Assembly (NCBI GenBank): GCA_038373865.1
Contig: JAXGGA010002318.1
Coordinates: 10,001-74,000 of the forward strand
Length of the DNA stretch: 64,000 bases
Source of the DNA: Uloborus plumipes
Taxonomy: Eukaryota; Arthropoda; Arachnida; Araneae; Uloboridae
Direction: 5' to 3'
The translations under genes and the position numbers were made by a program. This document shows, piece after piece, positions 48,301 through 59,822 of the stretch (its first letter is position 1; every line of letters begins with the position of its first letter). The notes beneath the pieces were generated by a model. The model had not been told where the DNA came from, did no database searches, and saw nothing but the letters and a program-made list of their open reading frames with translations.

Positions 48301-48698
48301 ATATATAAAAATATATGTATGTTTGTTTGTATGTATGTTTGTTCCTTATACAAATCCACAGTTTTCGTCGGATTTTCATCAAACTTGGCACAGGGATTCC
48401 TTATTGCACTAGAATTCACATTGGTGGGCTTTTGAAATTTTTAAAAAATCCAGAAAGCTCAAAATTCAAATTTTTTGTCTCAAAATGACCATTTTCTTTC
48501 AATTTTAAATTGATAGAGTAATAGAGATAATCCTTTAAGCATACAAATTGATAAAATTTAACCCATTTAAATATGCGTATTTTATAACGAAGATTACTAT
48601 TAACAATGAATTATCAATTTAAGGCTCACCTATTTTATTTTAGCATGAAATAAGTTAAACATGATGCAATACCGGGCAACGCCGGGTATTTAAATTGC
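48301..48698 (+). mobile_element. Non-autonomous Helitron (copy C), diverged
   Basis: This copy follows copy B head to tail. It has AAAATATATGTATGTTTGTT, CAAATCCACAGTTTTCGTCG and CATCAAACTTGGCACAGG, and ends with the CCGGGCAACGCCGGGTATT hairpin. The terminal CTAG has decayed (TTTAAATTGCAT) and the 5' TC is lost, so both ends are approximate. Confidence 0.75.
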
Positions 48699-49456
48699 AT
48701 TATATATGTATTTTTATAGATATATAAGTTTTTATAGAACGTGTATAAAGAGGTATCTAATACAATTGCTTTCTATGCGTTTTTAATTGATACATTGAGT
48801 TAAAGAATAACTCTATTTAACAAAAGTCAACACCGCTTGTTTTCCCAGCTGGTTGAGAAAATGAATCGACGAAATAAATGTGTCAGAACTTAAGTATAGT
48901 ATTTTATGGGTTGCTCGATTAATCGTATTCAAAGCGATTATCGATTGATGCAATGCAAAAGACGAAAAAAAAAACTTTCAAACTTCCAGAAAAACTTGAA
49001 AAGACCAAAGAAATATTTTTTTTTTTTGCCGAAGTTGTTCTGCCAAAGTAAACAACATGGCATACCTTATCCCAAAGAAATAAAAGAAAAGGCCATCTCC
49101 TCCTCCTTGAAGAGTTCTCTGCTTTTGCATCAGAAGAGCTCTTTCAGGCAAGATGAAGAAAAATCGTTCGTCAAAGCAGAAAGAATACTCTTAAATTCAT
49201 TTCCACGTTCGTTTCTCTTTCTTAGCTAAGCTTTAAATCTGTCCAACTGAAGGGGATCTTGATGAGTTTTATTCACTGGAGTGATTTTAGAAAAAGACAT
49301 TTACAGGGATTTGAGACGGATTTAAACTACAATAAATGAATAAAATATTTGGCCCTTTTTGATGTATGAAAACTGTTCTTTGATAAACAATTCGGCATAT
49401 AGATGTACAATAACAGAAATGGAATTGCTGTATGAAAATCGGATATTTTAAAATTG
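48699..49456. other. AT-rich DNA carrying the second copy of a dispersed repeat
   Basis: The CAAAGTAAACAACATGGCAT segment at 49043-49100 is shared with 42585-42640 (inverted). The rest, including a T run near 49015, shows no gene. Confidence 0.5.
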
Positions 49457-49697
49457 AAGGGGCAAGTGGACAAAGGTGATATATGACAATTTTTGAAATT
49501 TACTTTTTACCATGGATAAAGGTGATACGTCCATCAGAATCATGTCCCCTTAGTCGCAGAAATGGTTGGTAACTAAGAATATGACCCCGTTTTGCCCATT
49601 AAGAAAAATCCACTAAAAAATTAACACAACATTTTTTTGAAAGCTTTTCTAGAAATTTAAAAAAATGTCACAAATCACCTTTATCCACTTGCCCCTT
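49457..49697. mobile_element. 241-bp MITE, AAGGGGCAAGTGGA termini
   Basis: AAGGGGCAAGTGGACAAAGG at the left and CCTTTATCCACTTGCCCCTT at the right are inverted repeats with one mismatch. The similarity continues inward as TGATATATGACA versus TGTCACAAATCA. No clean target duplication is readable. Non-coding. Confidence 0.82.
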
Positions 49698-50453
49698 AAA
49701 TTATACTCATAGCATATATACATACTATATTTTAGTTTGGTACATTTTTTTGAAGATAAACTGAAATTTTAAAGCAAAAATACTCGTAAAAACAGAAGGT
49801 AGAGTTTTTAAAAATAATACAATATGCTATTTTATAGCTACTTTATACAACTAAATGTCACTGAGCACTTTAAACCGTATGAGCTTTACTCCGTATAGAC
49901 TTCATTTGTTGATAATATTATTCAAATTACATTTTTAATGCAATTGATGTGTTCAGAGCGGGAAGCTTTTCAATACATCACACCTGGTGATATTCAATCT
50001 TTAAATTCTACTAACAAAATACAGAACTTTCGCTTTAATAATTCCACTATTTTTGCTTCTTTTCACCAATGATGTTGAGATTTCTTCTTACTTATTTATT
50101 TTTTTCCTCGAAAATTACACTAACTTATTTATAATCGAAAACAAAAGTAAGAACTATAAAGAGTTGTAAATAAATCTCGAAAGAACTTCTTATGTCCCTT
50201 TTTTAAGTTCTTGATTTAGCGTTTAGGCATGATAACCAACATGCGACGAAGCAAGGATATTTTTCCATCTTTCTCTTTATTTTTGGATGATTTTTTAATG
50301 AGAAGAACAGGCAGTTTCTTTTTTTCCCAGCTTTTAGTTTCATCTTCTTACTTTTAAAATTATTATCTTGAACACGATTAGTTCAGCTTGAAAAATATGA
50401 GCCGGGGAGGTACTTTTAACGAACTTTTAACGGTACTTTTCTGGCATCCAATG
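49698..50453. other. AT-rich intergenic DNA, no gene seen
   Basis: No transposon end, exon or RNA gene recognised. Confidence 0.5.
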
Positions 50454-51965
50454 TGGTAGCAATTTTCAAAACAATTTCTGATTTGTTAATTTAAAAAATA
50501 ATTAGTTATCTTAACGGTTTCACTTAGCCTCATATTCCCCGATGCCCATTTACACTTACAATGGACACATGGTGTTTTTTCCTTTGCATTAATACTACTC
50601 TGGTTAAAAAACGACTTCTACAAAATTCATGTGTTTCTCAAAAAATATTCAAGAATAAAATGTGCACAAGTAACAAAGCTTATGACATTATTTTTTGATA
50701 GGGCAAAATGAAACAGCTCATTTTTTTATTTTTACATTAATTAATTAAATTACTTACGTATTACTTTTTCAATTAATTAGTCATTATTCTTTTACTTATT
50801 ATTTCACTTTTTTTATTCATTAATTCATTTTGTTTTTCATTAGCTTACTATTTTATTTACTCATTTATTTGTCACACATATGAATTAGTTTATACATTTA
50901 TTCTATTACTGCTTCATCATTCATTCATTATTCGTCTATTTATTCATTCATTGAACGCAAAACATTTTCAAGAATCAAATAAAGAACTTTTTTCAGGAAA
51001 AATGTTTTATTTTTCACTTTGTCCCATGCAAAAAAAGTCAAAAATTTCTACTTAAAAAAAAAAAATATTGCGAAAAATGAAAAAAAAAAAAAAAAAAAAA
51101 AAAATTCAATGCAAGTTTAATATTAGCACATTGCTCTTTCTTTCATACAGTAATTTTCAAAACAATTTCTGTTTTGAAGAAAATGGTTATCTTAGTGCAA
51201 ATTATAAATTGCAAATTTTAATCCAACGTTTTTTAGCACTCATAAGAAGGGATACTGCAGTACCTGTTTTGTTAATTTTGAAAATAATAAGTTATCTTAA
51301 CGGTTTCACTCAGCCTCCTATTCGGCTATGTTCATTTACACTTACGATGGACACATGATGTTGTTTTCTTTGCATTAATAGTGCTCTGGTTAAAAAGCAA
51401 CTTCTACAGAATTTATGTGTTTCTCAAAAAATACTAGAACTAAGTTATCACTTCGTTACATTTGATGACTAAATATTTTTATGAAAAAAGAAAATTACAT
51501 TTATGGAAACAATTAGATCTATAAGGTTTTTTTAAGGAAATCTCTCCCTATTTTTCGAAATGTTCACCGTAAACGATATTTAAAGAAATTTTAATTATAG
51601 TTGTTATATGTGTACTATCTCATTTCATTATATTAACGCTGTTTTGCTGGTTGAAAAACAATTTCTTCAGAATTTATTTATTTTTTCTTGAGAATTAACA
51701 AATGAGGAGTTTTGAAAAATTTGTCTTCACTTTCAGACAAAATAAGAATGATATACCAGCGGTCTTAAACCTCTTTTGAGGCGCGAAAATCTTATAAGGT
51801 TGTGTAAGGGGACCCACCACACTCTTAGAAAAGTGTAAAGTAAAATAATATTTATTAATATTCATTCATTATAGTCATGGGTACATATTATTGTTTCCTC
51901 TGCAATAATACTGCGCAGGTTACAAAAGCGACTTCTACAGAGTTCATTTATTTCCCGAGATTGAA
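50454..51965 (+). repeat. Diverged local repeat array, 3-4 copies
   Basis: Blocks near 50455-50655, 51150-51440, 51605-51700 and 51860-51965 share, in order, TTTTCAAAACAATTTCTG, TTATCTTAACGGTTTCACT, ATGGACACATG, TTTGCATTAATA, CTCTGGTTAAAAA and GACTTCTACAGAATT with TTCTC. Copies 1 and 2 are clear and full length; copies 3 and 4 retain only the right half. A/T-rich repeats of ATTCATTTATTTATT fill 50740-50960, and a 20-odd A run lies near 51078. Unit identity unknown. Confidence 0.7.
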
Positions 51966-52244
51966 CGTTTTGAGGAGCTAGCTTGGTAGCAAAGTTGGTC
52001 AAGAAAATGATGACTTAGTTACATTTGGTGGTAAAATTTTTAAGAGCAATTTTCTAGTAATCTTCAAACCTTGTTGACGCACGGGAATCGAATTTTAATA
52101 AGATTGGTTAAAGACATGCCGTATCAGACGACACTTATAGCGTATTCATTTAACGTAACTGTGTCAAAATCCTACTTTGAGTTACGCAGTATTAAAAATT
52201 TGGATCAAAATTAGCCGGTAAAAAAAAAGTCAATCAAAAGCGAA
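51966..52244. other. AT-rich intergenic DNA
   Basis: No feature recognised before the tRNA-like segment. Confidence 0.4.
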
Positions 52245-52317
52245 AAACCCATAGCAGGATCGAATCTGCGATCTCTTTTTTTTTGCGGCAACTCTCTATC
52301 TAACCGCGCCACTGCTT
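52245..52317 (-). mobile_element. tRNA-like pseudogene or SINE head
   Basis: On the minus strand, AGTGGCGCGGTTAGATAGAG is a good A-box (D-arm) and, about 45 nt later, GCAGATTCGATCCTGC is a good B-box with a closing T-stem. An A run where the anticodon arm should be, and the lack of a paired acceptor stem, argue against a functional tRNA. It is best read as a tRNA-derived SINE 5' head or a tRNA pseudogene. Confidence 0.6.
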
Positions 52318-53794
52318 CTTTGCTTTTGGAAACTAAGTAATGTGGAAGGAAGAAGTAATGTGTAACAAAAACGGAAAACCAAAGTTTTTTTTTGACGCAA
52401 AAACAATTTTTGGACAGTGGATATTTTTTTTTGCAGTAGCCGACACGATAAGCTTACATATGAGGGGTGAATCATGGAATTTGATTAACAAAAGGAAGTT
52501 TCCGCGTGGAAACCGAAAACGAAGCAGAGAAATATTATTTAAGATACAGCCCCCTTTTTTACCATCCAGATAAACATTGTTTTATAGAGGTACGTCGATG
52601 CGATTTTTAATTCAGTAATATTTTAAGAAGAAAAGTTTCTGGAAAAATCAACTGATAACGAAACCGGTGAGGAAGAAAACTTACTTTGCTTTTAAAAACA
52701 TAATTTTGTGTACTGGATAGAATGTTGAAGCTGAGTTGTCTTTTGCTAATTATGTTAAGGAAAAAACAATGTATCGAAGGATTCTGCTAAGGTTAGAATC
52801 ATTTTATGAGGAGCTAACTAGAAAAAATCTATTCTGCAAATAAACTCAATAAAATGTTTACTTACTCTGTAAAATCCAAGATACACTGCGATGCAAAAGT
52901 TTAGACAAATGGCAAATATGTGAATAAAAAGAAAACTATTCAACGAAGTGCTGTCAAATTTCTCTGTCCGAAAAGGCTCAAGCACAATTCTTTGTTTTTT
53001 TATGCACTCCGATTCAGTTGTTCATCTACTTATGCTGTCACGTGCTGTTTTTGACCAAAGTTGAAGTTTTGTAGGATTAAGGGGCGAATCGTCTTTCTGA
53101 GCCGTTTTTTCAATTCCTTCATCCTTAAGAAATATAATTTTTCTTGGACTTTTTGATCCATATGCATGTCTGAATTTGCTCTCCACAAAGTAAAAAACAA
53201 CGTACCACTATACTAGAGCCGATTTAAAAGACAAAAAATTAATAAAGTAGGTTCCTTTTCAAATTTCGGCTTCCAAACTTTCTCGTCTTCTTTACACGAG
53301 AACCAAAGAGCTTTTGAGATTTTGATTATTTATTCAGCAATCTCTGCACTTCATAAATGAATAATACAGTCCCGCATTTCCTCCACCAATCACATTTCAA
53401 GGGATATTTGCATAAAATCTGACTATTGTCTAAACTTTTGTAACAATGGAAAAAAATGTCTTTTGTAATATCCAAAATTTGATTCCAGTTATAGTTTCAA
53501 GAACTCCAGACGCGTATTTGGGACCATATTGTACACCTGCAGTAGAAATTTGACAGCATTTCGTTGAACAGTTTTCTTTTTATTCCCATATTTGCACTTT
53601 GTCTAAACTTTTGCATCGCAGTGTAATTCAATAAATTTACGAGTATCTTCATAAATTGCAATGTAATTCGAGCGAGCATATGATGATTCAATTGGTTAGC
53701 AAATATATTCGTAAAATGGGGAAAATATTCTGCAAAGTAGGGAATAATCCGCCATTTTTAACTCATGCTTTAGTCCCATTGACTATCTCTGTAG
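52318..53794. other. AT-rich DNA with an inverted-repeat pair
   Basis: CACTGCGATGCAAAAGTTTAGACAAA at about 52885 recurs inverted near 53595-53622 (TTTGTCTAAACTTTTGCATC then GCAGTGTAA). TTCAACGAAGTGCTGTCAAATTTCT at about 52939 recurs inverted near 53548-53570. The pair could be the arms of an element of about 740 bp (52883-53625). The core between them has no transposase. Confidence 0.5.
52883..53625. mobile_element. Candidate TA-flanked element, ACACTGCGATGCAAAAG termini
   Basis: Left ACACTGCGATGCAAAAGTTT and right AAACTTTTGCATCGCAGTGT are inverted repeats, with further matching arms inward (TAGACAAA...GGCAAATATG versus CATATTTGCACTTTGTCTAAAC, then the GAAAACTATTCAACGAA block). TA lies next to the termini (ATACACTG and CAGTGTAAT). 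This resembles a mariner-type TA-flanked end ('CACTGCGATGCAAAAGTTTAGAC'). About 740 bp long, no transposase seen. Boundaries are to within a few bases. Confidence 0.7.
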
Positions 53795-53935
53795 TAGGGG
53801 TGCGACATCGAAGGCAAAACATCGATGTTTCAAGACATCGATGTTGAAAAATAATGTCATCGATGGTATTGATACATCAACCAAAAAACATCGATGTTCT
53901 CAAACATCGATGTTTCAAAACACCGATCTTTTTTT
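53795..53935 (+). mobile_element. hAT-like terminus with ATCGATGTTT palindromes
   Basis: TAGGGGTGCGACATCGAAGG at the start is hAT-like. It is followed by at least five CATCGATGTT palindromes and ends in a T run. Decayed matches (ACATCGAGAGCAAAACATCG) at 54455-54485 may mark the other end, giving an element of about 0.7 kb. No target duplication could be read. Confidence 0.55.
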
Positions 53936-55404
53936 TTTTTTTAAATTTCTAAAACATTTGAATGTTGATATTCAGTTACTCCCCATTACAAGCACCTCTC
54001 CTTATATTAGTCAATTGAATTATCCTTTGTCACCAGGTAAAACAGTCAGGTCAACCATGAGATATCGATGTCAATTAAGAAAACTTTTTTCAGTGAGATA
54101 TATACTGCAACTGTTGATTAACTGTAACTTTTTTGTCGTATATTTTTCTAAAACTTGTTTTTTGCTGAAATTTAAAACATCATAGAAAAAAATATCAAAT
54201 GCAAAACAACGATGTTTAAAAATCAATTAAAGTAAATCGTCGTTAGTTATTTAAAAAAATAATAATGAATAAATAAGTAAATGCCATTTTGTTGATATTT
54301 CAAATAGCGGATAGAGAGAGGTGTATCTTTTTCATCGTATATTTTTATTGTTTATTGCTAAAATGTAAAAAGGACATCGAAAGAAAAAAAAAACATTGAA
54401 CGTAAAACAACGATCAACAAAAGGCATAAAAAACAGCAAAAAATTATAGATGTTTCAGAAACATCGAGAGCAAAACATCGATAATAAGCATAGAAATTTT
54501 TCTCCAATGAGGTTAATATTGCAGCTTCTGATTAAAGATGAAAACTTTTTGACTTTTGGTGAGAGAAAATGTATTTGAACTGCAAATTAAGCTAAGAAAT
54601 GCTGAATCAATTGCATTTCTACAGTTGAAGACAATACTTAATTTCAAAACACGTGACTGTAGTTGTAGTTCTGGGTCAGAAAAAAATACTTGGATAGATA
54701 TATTAGATTAGTGGATTAAGTTTTGCAACTGATTTTAACAAACACCGGAAGCTCTTAAAATTTTCTAAGTAGCAAAATAAGGGATCTTCTTTAACACATC
54801 AAAAAGCGAAAACAAGCTCTTTAAAATACATTTCTGCTTCAATAGATGTAAGTAACTCGATCTCCATTTTAAAAAGCCTTCTTTTATACGAGGAAAATAT
54901 TTTATTACTTTAAACAATGTTTATTTATTCATTATTTTTTACTTCACTCGTTTTCTTTGTCGCTAGACATTTTTCTATCTTGTTTCTCATCCATTTTCGA
55001 GGATGCTCTTCCGGATTTTCAAGGAAATATGCGCAGTACTTCCTTATGATTAAGAAGAATATTTATAAATCAGAACAACTCTTCTATATTAAATTTTGAT
55101 TTGCATCTTTACGTTCCCTTGTATTAGTTTATAGGTTTTCATATTCTCATATCAACTTTTAAGTTTTGGTATGAATAATCTTTCCTAAAATAGTTCCTTA
55201 TTTTATATATATTTATATTTATTAAGTCTGTCGCAAAAAATTATTTCATCTTTAATAATAAAATGAGATCACGATATTTTTACGAAACAATTGGGTTTTA
55301 TCAGAAAGTATAGCACACGGGTCTTACGCGTCAAAAGCAAGCATTAATTTCAGAATAGGGGAACCTTTTTTTTTTTTGAAAAAGTTTTTTAATCTTAAAG
55401 CAAT
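53936..55404. other. AT-rich DNA, no gene seen
   Basis: Contains the possible right end of the preceding hAT-like element (about 54455-54490). The 60-114 codon frames are low-complexity and unsupported. Confidence 0.4.
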
Positions 55405-55821
55405 CCCAAGTAGCATCAACTCATCGGATTTTTCTCGGCCGATCATCTAACTCCTCGTAAACTGATCCCGTAACGCACGACGACATCGTTCCGATCAGTA
55501 TCCGAGCACGGTTTTCGATGAGCTACTTTTCATCGGAAAGCGATATCCTTCCGATCAACTTTCCCGATGAAAATAAGCCGAGTATCTAAAATTTATCCTA
55601 AATTCATCGGCACTGGACTGCACAGCTCATAATTTGCCCCAAATCTCATCGTATTTCGAGCAAAACTCATCGGATTTTGCTGCTTGGATTCCGTTTGACC
55701 GATGAGACATATTGGAGCAATTCCCGATGAGAAATCATCGAATCTGATCATCGGCCGATGAGAATTTCATCGGGTTTCGATGTCTGGCCGATCATCGGCC
55801 GATGAGATTATGCTGCTAGGG
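55405..55821. mobile_element. ~417-bp element, CCCAAGTAGCA termini and CATCGG repeats
   Basis: The left end CCCAAGTAGCATCAACTC and right end ATTATGCTGCTAGGG are imperfect inverted repeats. The interior is dense in CATCGG, CCGATGAG and GATCATCGGCCGATGAG palindromes and is clearly GC-richer than its surroundings. The ends resemble those of the 108-bp MITE family, suggesting a shared transposase. Flanks GCAAT and GCAGT could be a decayed 5-bp duplication. Confidence 0.72.
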
Positions 55822-56142
55822 GCAGTATTTTTGAATTACATTTTATTCAAGAAATATTTATGAATATACATTCCATTCGAAGAATGTTTAAGCTAATGTA
55901 TTCGGAATTTTTTTAAAAAACATGTTTACTAAAAAAGAAGTTTTAAAATATTGCTTTTTATTCTTTTAATACAAGCAGTGATAAAGTGCACTTCCAAATG
56001 ATCTAATGAAAAAAAAAATAGCATGGAATTTAAGAAAATTACTGAGGTACCAAACTGACGCCAAATAAACTCATAATTGAATACAGCAATTTAGTTTGCA
56101 AAACAGATCAACTGACTGTAACTTTACTTTATATTTGAAATG
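55822..56142. other. AT-rich intergenic DNA
   Basis: Nothing recognised. Confidence 0.4.
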
Positions 56143-56458
56143 AATTATACTCGGTTACTTTAAAATAGGCGAATGAATTTAGACATTTTGCGTCGTCTCT
56201 ATGGAAACTACGAAAGAGAACTGCTTTTTATTTTTTCTATGCACTGCTGTTGAAGCATTTCCCTTATTTCAAATTAAGCTTACGCTTTTAGTTATATCCT
56301 CATGACTTAGTCATTTCTCAACGCTTTCTAACAAATCTAGTCATACATTAATACAACAAAAATTTCCAAGAAAAAGTTATGCTTTATTAACGTTGATTTT
56401 TCAGTAGAATACTAGTTTATATTTAACCATTGTTGCAAAAGCTAAGTGGGGTAAAAAG

Positions 56459-57213
56459 CAGGGCTGCGGAGTTGGAGTCGGACTGATTTTGGACCAAAGG
56501 AGTCGGAGTCGGAATCGCTGAAAAACATGTCGACTCCGACCACCTCCGATTTGGATGAAATTTTATGGAGGTGAAAACATATCTTTGAAACTAACAAACA
56601 CAAATTTTCAGCTTCCAATATCCAAATCCTAAGCATCTGGGATCATTAAAAAAGGCTTCCAAATGGCGGCGTCTGCTTTGTGAAACGAATTGCTATGTTT
56701 GGGCTTATGTACGTGAATAAAAAATATCTGCAGCAAAAAGGCAATGTGTTGAAATAAAGTCTGGCCATTTAACAAGAAAAGGATTAGTTTTGTACGGAGT
56801 CAAATGACAAGAGCGGCATTTGTCTTTTGCTCGGGAGAAAATGGACTTTTTGGAAGGTCACAGTGACCTCTGAGAATTGAGGTAAATGTGGTGAAATTAC
56901 CTGCGAAAATTCTTGAGAAAATTGAACTTTTTGAGAGGTCACAATGACCTCCCATGACCTCCAACTGGCATACCCCAGCTTGCTACAACCCCCCCCCTAA
57001 AGTGAGTCCTGGCTACGACCATGAATAAAAATGAAACTTTTTAAAATGGACTTAATATTTCAACCTTTGTTTAGGGTTTTTCCCTTTTCACTTTTGGGTA
57101 AAAAAATATAAATAATAAAAAAAAAAGCAGGAGTCTGGAGTCGGAGTCGGAAGTTTCAAAATCCCGGAGTCGGAGTTGGAGTCAACCATTTTTCCTCTGA
57201 CTCCGCAGCCCTG
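56459..57213. mobile_element. 755-bp hAT-type element, CAGGGCTGCGGAGT termini
   Basis: CAGGGCTGCGGAGTTGGAGT at the left and ACTCCGCAGCCCTG at the right are inverted repeats, with many internal GGAGTCGGAGTCGG motifs near both ends. A perfect 8-bp duplication GTAAAAAG flanks it (56451-56458 and 57214-57221). The paralogous site at about 60670-60690 is unoccupied. The interior holds a partly duplicated block with GGTCA palindromes (about 56838-56960) and no transposase. Confidence 0.93.
56855..56950. promoter_or_regulatory. Two perfect AGGTCA-N3-TGACCT palindromes
   Basis: AGGTCACAGTGACCT (56855-56869) and AGGTCACAATGACCT (56936-56950) are each perfect inverted nuclear-receptor half-sites with a 3-bp spacer. 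They lie 81 bp apart inside the hAT element, with a further TGACCT at 56955. From family knowledge, IR3 of this half-site is the vertebrate estrogen-receptor consensus; arthropod receptors use related AGGTCA sites. Whether it binds anything here is unknown. Confidence 0.45.
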
Positions 57214-57320
57214 GTAAAAAGTTCATAGCGCCCTAAATATGACAACCATCAGGGAGAAAGGGCGGAGAGTGGGAAATTAATTTTACTTTGAGCCACCTTC
57301 TCTCATTATACAGGGTATAA

Positions 57321-58229
57321 ACAGCAGTTAACCGGAGGATGAGTTAAAGTTGATAAGATGAGGAATATTCTTAACGAATCAACGATTCAGTAAAAGATAT
57401 ATCCTGAATTAATATTAATGTTAGATTCATGTGAGAGCAATGTACTAGATAAAATTAACTCATTTTGTGTTGGCGTATGTAGTCGCTTTGATTCTGTCGT
57501 CGTAATTTAGAAGGTTCCAAATGTTGATGCAATCCAAATTTTGATGCAATTCACTTTTACAGATTTTTTTGTTGTTTGTTCAAAGATATAGTTATCATAG
57601 AATTTTAAAAGTATTGTTCCTGCAGGGTTCTATTTATGAGCTAAAACATTTTTTAAAAGTATAATATTATTTATGAAGGTTAAAAATTTATGTTTTCTAG
57701 TTTTTCTCAATCGTTTACTTCTCGGAGATAGGGCTTTCTTTCTTATAACGGTAGCATTCTGAAAAAAAAAAAAAACTTCTTTCTCAAAGAATAAATCCGT
57801 TCTTTCTCAAATTGTTTATCAATTTAGTTAATAAAAGTTTCTTCAACAATTTTCGTTTTCTATAGCTTAGAAAAAAAAAACGCAAACTGAATGATTCGAA
57901 ATTTGGTTTCTGAAAGAGAGGAACAATTGTTCTGAATGCGAAATTTGCTTTTTTGAAATGCGGAATGCAACTCGACCTTGATTTTCCTTCTCCGCTAAGT
58001 GTCCTTAATCCAGAAGGCAACTTCTTTTTAATTCTGTTTCTTGAAGAGCTCTTTCCCCTCTAACTCACCGTTGCTATTACTTTTGATGAGCATGTATTTT
58101 TAATTGGGGCTCGAGCTAGTGTTTGACAGTCAGTGAAATTAATTTTACCACTCAAATAATTGTTCAAAAATTCAAAATGGATGGAATTGTGTATCGAATT
58201 CGAAGCTGTTTTGAAACTTTTTACATTTT
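57321..58229. other. AT-rich intergenic DNA, no gene seen
   Basis: An A run at about 57761-57775 and unsupported short frames only. Confidence 0.45.
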
Positions 58230-58620
58230 CACTGTAAAAAATGAATGTTGTTTTAAAAGTATAATACAGCTAATTTTATGGCAAAAAACTAAAAATTGCT
58301 AATTTACAGGATTAAATTGAAAGATTGCTAAGTATACAGTACTAAATTAAAATTGCTAATTTTACAGTATTCAACTGCAAAATTGATAATTTTACAATTG
58401 ATTACCTTAAATTTTACACTTTTAAGTTGGCACCTCTGTTGCCAGTATTATACTGCTGTTTTTACAGTATAATAAAGCTAAATTTTTCGGCAATAAACTG
58501 TAAAATTTCTAACTTTGCAGTGATAAACTAAAATTGGTAATTTTATAGCTTATTACTGTGCATTTTACAGTTCGGCTGCCAGTATTATACTGTAAAAACA
58601 ACAGTTTATTTTTTACAGTG
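58230..58620. mobile_element. CACTG-end MITE (copy 3), dimeric
   Basis: It begins CACTGTAAAAAATGAATGTT and ends AACAGTTTATTTTTTACAGTG, a full pair of inverted ends. The interior has repeated AAAATTGCTAATTTTACAG units and a second, internal GCCAGTATTATACTG / TTTTTACAGTATAAT junction at about 58440-58475, so the copy looks like two units fused. Same family as 14539 and 20024. No target duplication legible. Confidence 0.85.
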
Positions 58621-59818
58621 TAGGCCATTCCACTGTCACGTGTTTCACAATCAGACTCAAAATGTTCACCAACATTTTGCTATAGCTTTTAATATTTTAA
58701 CTGTGCAGGAGTAAGCACAATTTCAATCTTTACATTTGGTGCAAAGATACTCCTGGCATAGTTATAAATATGTTTTAATAATTTCGTACTTAAAATTTGA
58801 TTTATTCATATGCGTCACGTACGGGACATCCAAAATCAACCTCGTGTTATGGGCTGATGAATTAGTTAATACTTTTGCTCCATCAATATAGCCATGATAA
58901 AACAAAGATTATATTTGAAAACTAAGGTTCTAATATAAAAGAAATGTATGTTACATTTGTTGAGAAATAATAATTTAAACAGTCGTAAAAGAATATGTTA
59001 GGGTTACTCTAGGGTTAAGTCTTTTTATGTTTGGAAGCAAACTAAAAGGAAATTTTTGCTACTAAAGAAAATAAAAAACTGCAAGAAAGGAGCATGTTTT
59101 TAAAAGTCGAAATATCTCTTTTACAATAGCATGAGAAGGGACATCGAAGTCTTAAACATAAAAGAAATCATAGCTATAGAAAAAACTAGAAATCATAGAT
59201 AAGAATTCCTCATTACGTACTTCAGAAACGTTTATTCATCAAGTTTATTCATCACGTTAATTACGCGTAAAGCATTCCAGTGGTCTTATTAATTAATTAA
59301 TAGTTCACTTGAAAGAAAGGGGAAGGGGGAGGGGGGAGGTGCTAAGTATTTTCTGCACTTCCGGAATTTTTCGGGCGAAAAGTTTCCATTTCAAGGCTCG
59401 CTTCTTTGGGAATCGAAAACTTCTTCGCAGCAATTTATTTTCGCAGCGGTTTGCTGCACACAACGTCTACAATTAAATTTGCGACAGAAGCTAAATACGT
59501 TTTAATCGTAGCATTAGGGCTACTAAATTGAATTTGCTGTGGCTAACATTTTGCGCATAGATGGCGCTTTGCAAGTGGGGGGTATTGTTGAGTTACTTGA
59601 GGCAATGAGGGCTTTCTGCGCAGGCTACGAGGGTGAATGCGTTGGAAGTGCAATAATTTACTTTCCATAGAAGTATGAAATTAACCATGAACTGATTCTA
59701 TTACCTGAAAGTGGTTTAATAAATATGAAATTGGATGAATTTGTGACAGTCGGTATCAGATTTATTCAGTTGCTGGTATATTAATTTGGAAATGGTGATG
59801 TGCACACAAAATACTCAA
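58621..59818. other. AT-rich intergenic DNA, no gene seen
   Basis: A G-rich run GGGGAAGGGGGAGGGGGG at about 59320-59337 and a moderately GC-richer patch at 59390-59640 are the only departures from the background. No coding or RNA gene recognised. Confidence 0.45.
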
Positions 59819-59822
59819 TTAA

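Larger units (their letters stand above)
56143..57320 (+). repeat. Duplicated segment, copy 1 (with hAT insertion)
   Basis: Outside the hAT element at 56459-57213, this segment aligns with 60388-60782. Shared landmarks are GGTTACTTTAAAATAGGC, TTCTAACAAATCTAGTCATA, TTGTTGCAAAAGCTAAGTGG, ATGACAACCATCAGGG and TTATACAGG-TATA. The two copies are clearly diverged and have small indels, so the duplication or shared repeat origin is old. Confidence 0.8.

Noticed and set aside
52245..52317. Functional tRNA gene
   Set aside because: A- and B-boxes are present, but the anticodon arm is an A run and no acceptor stem closes.
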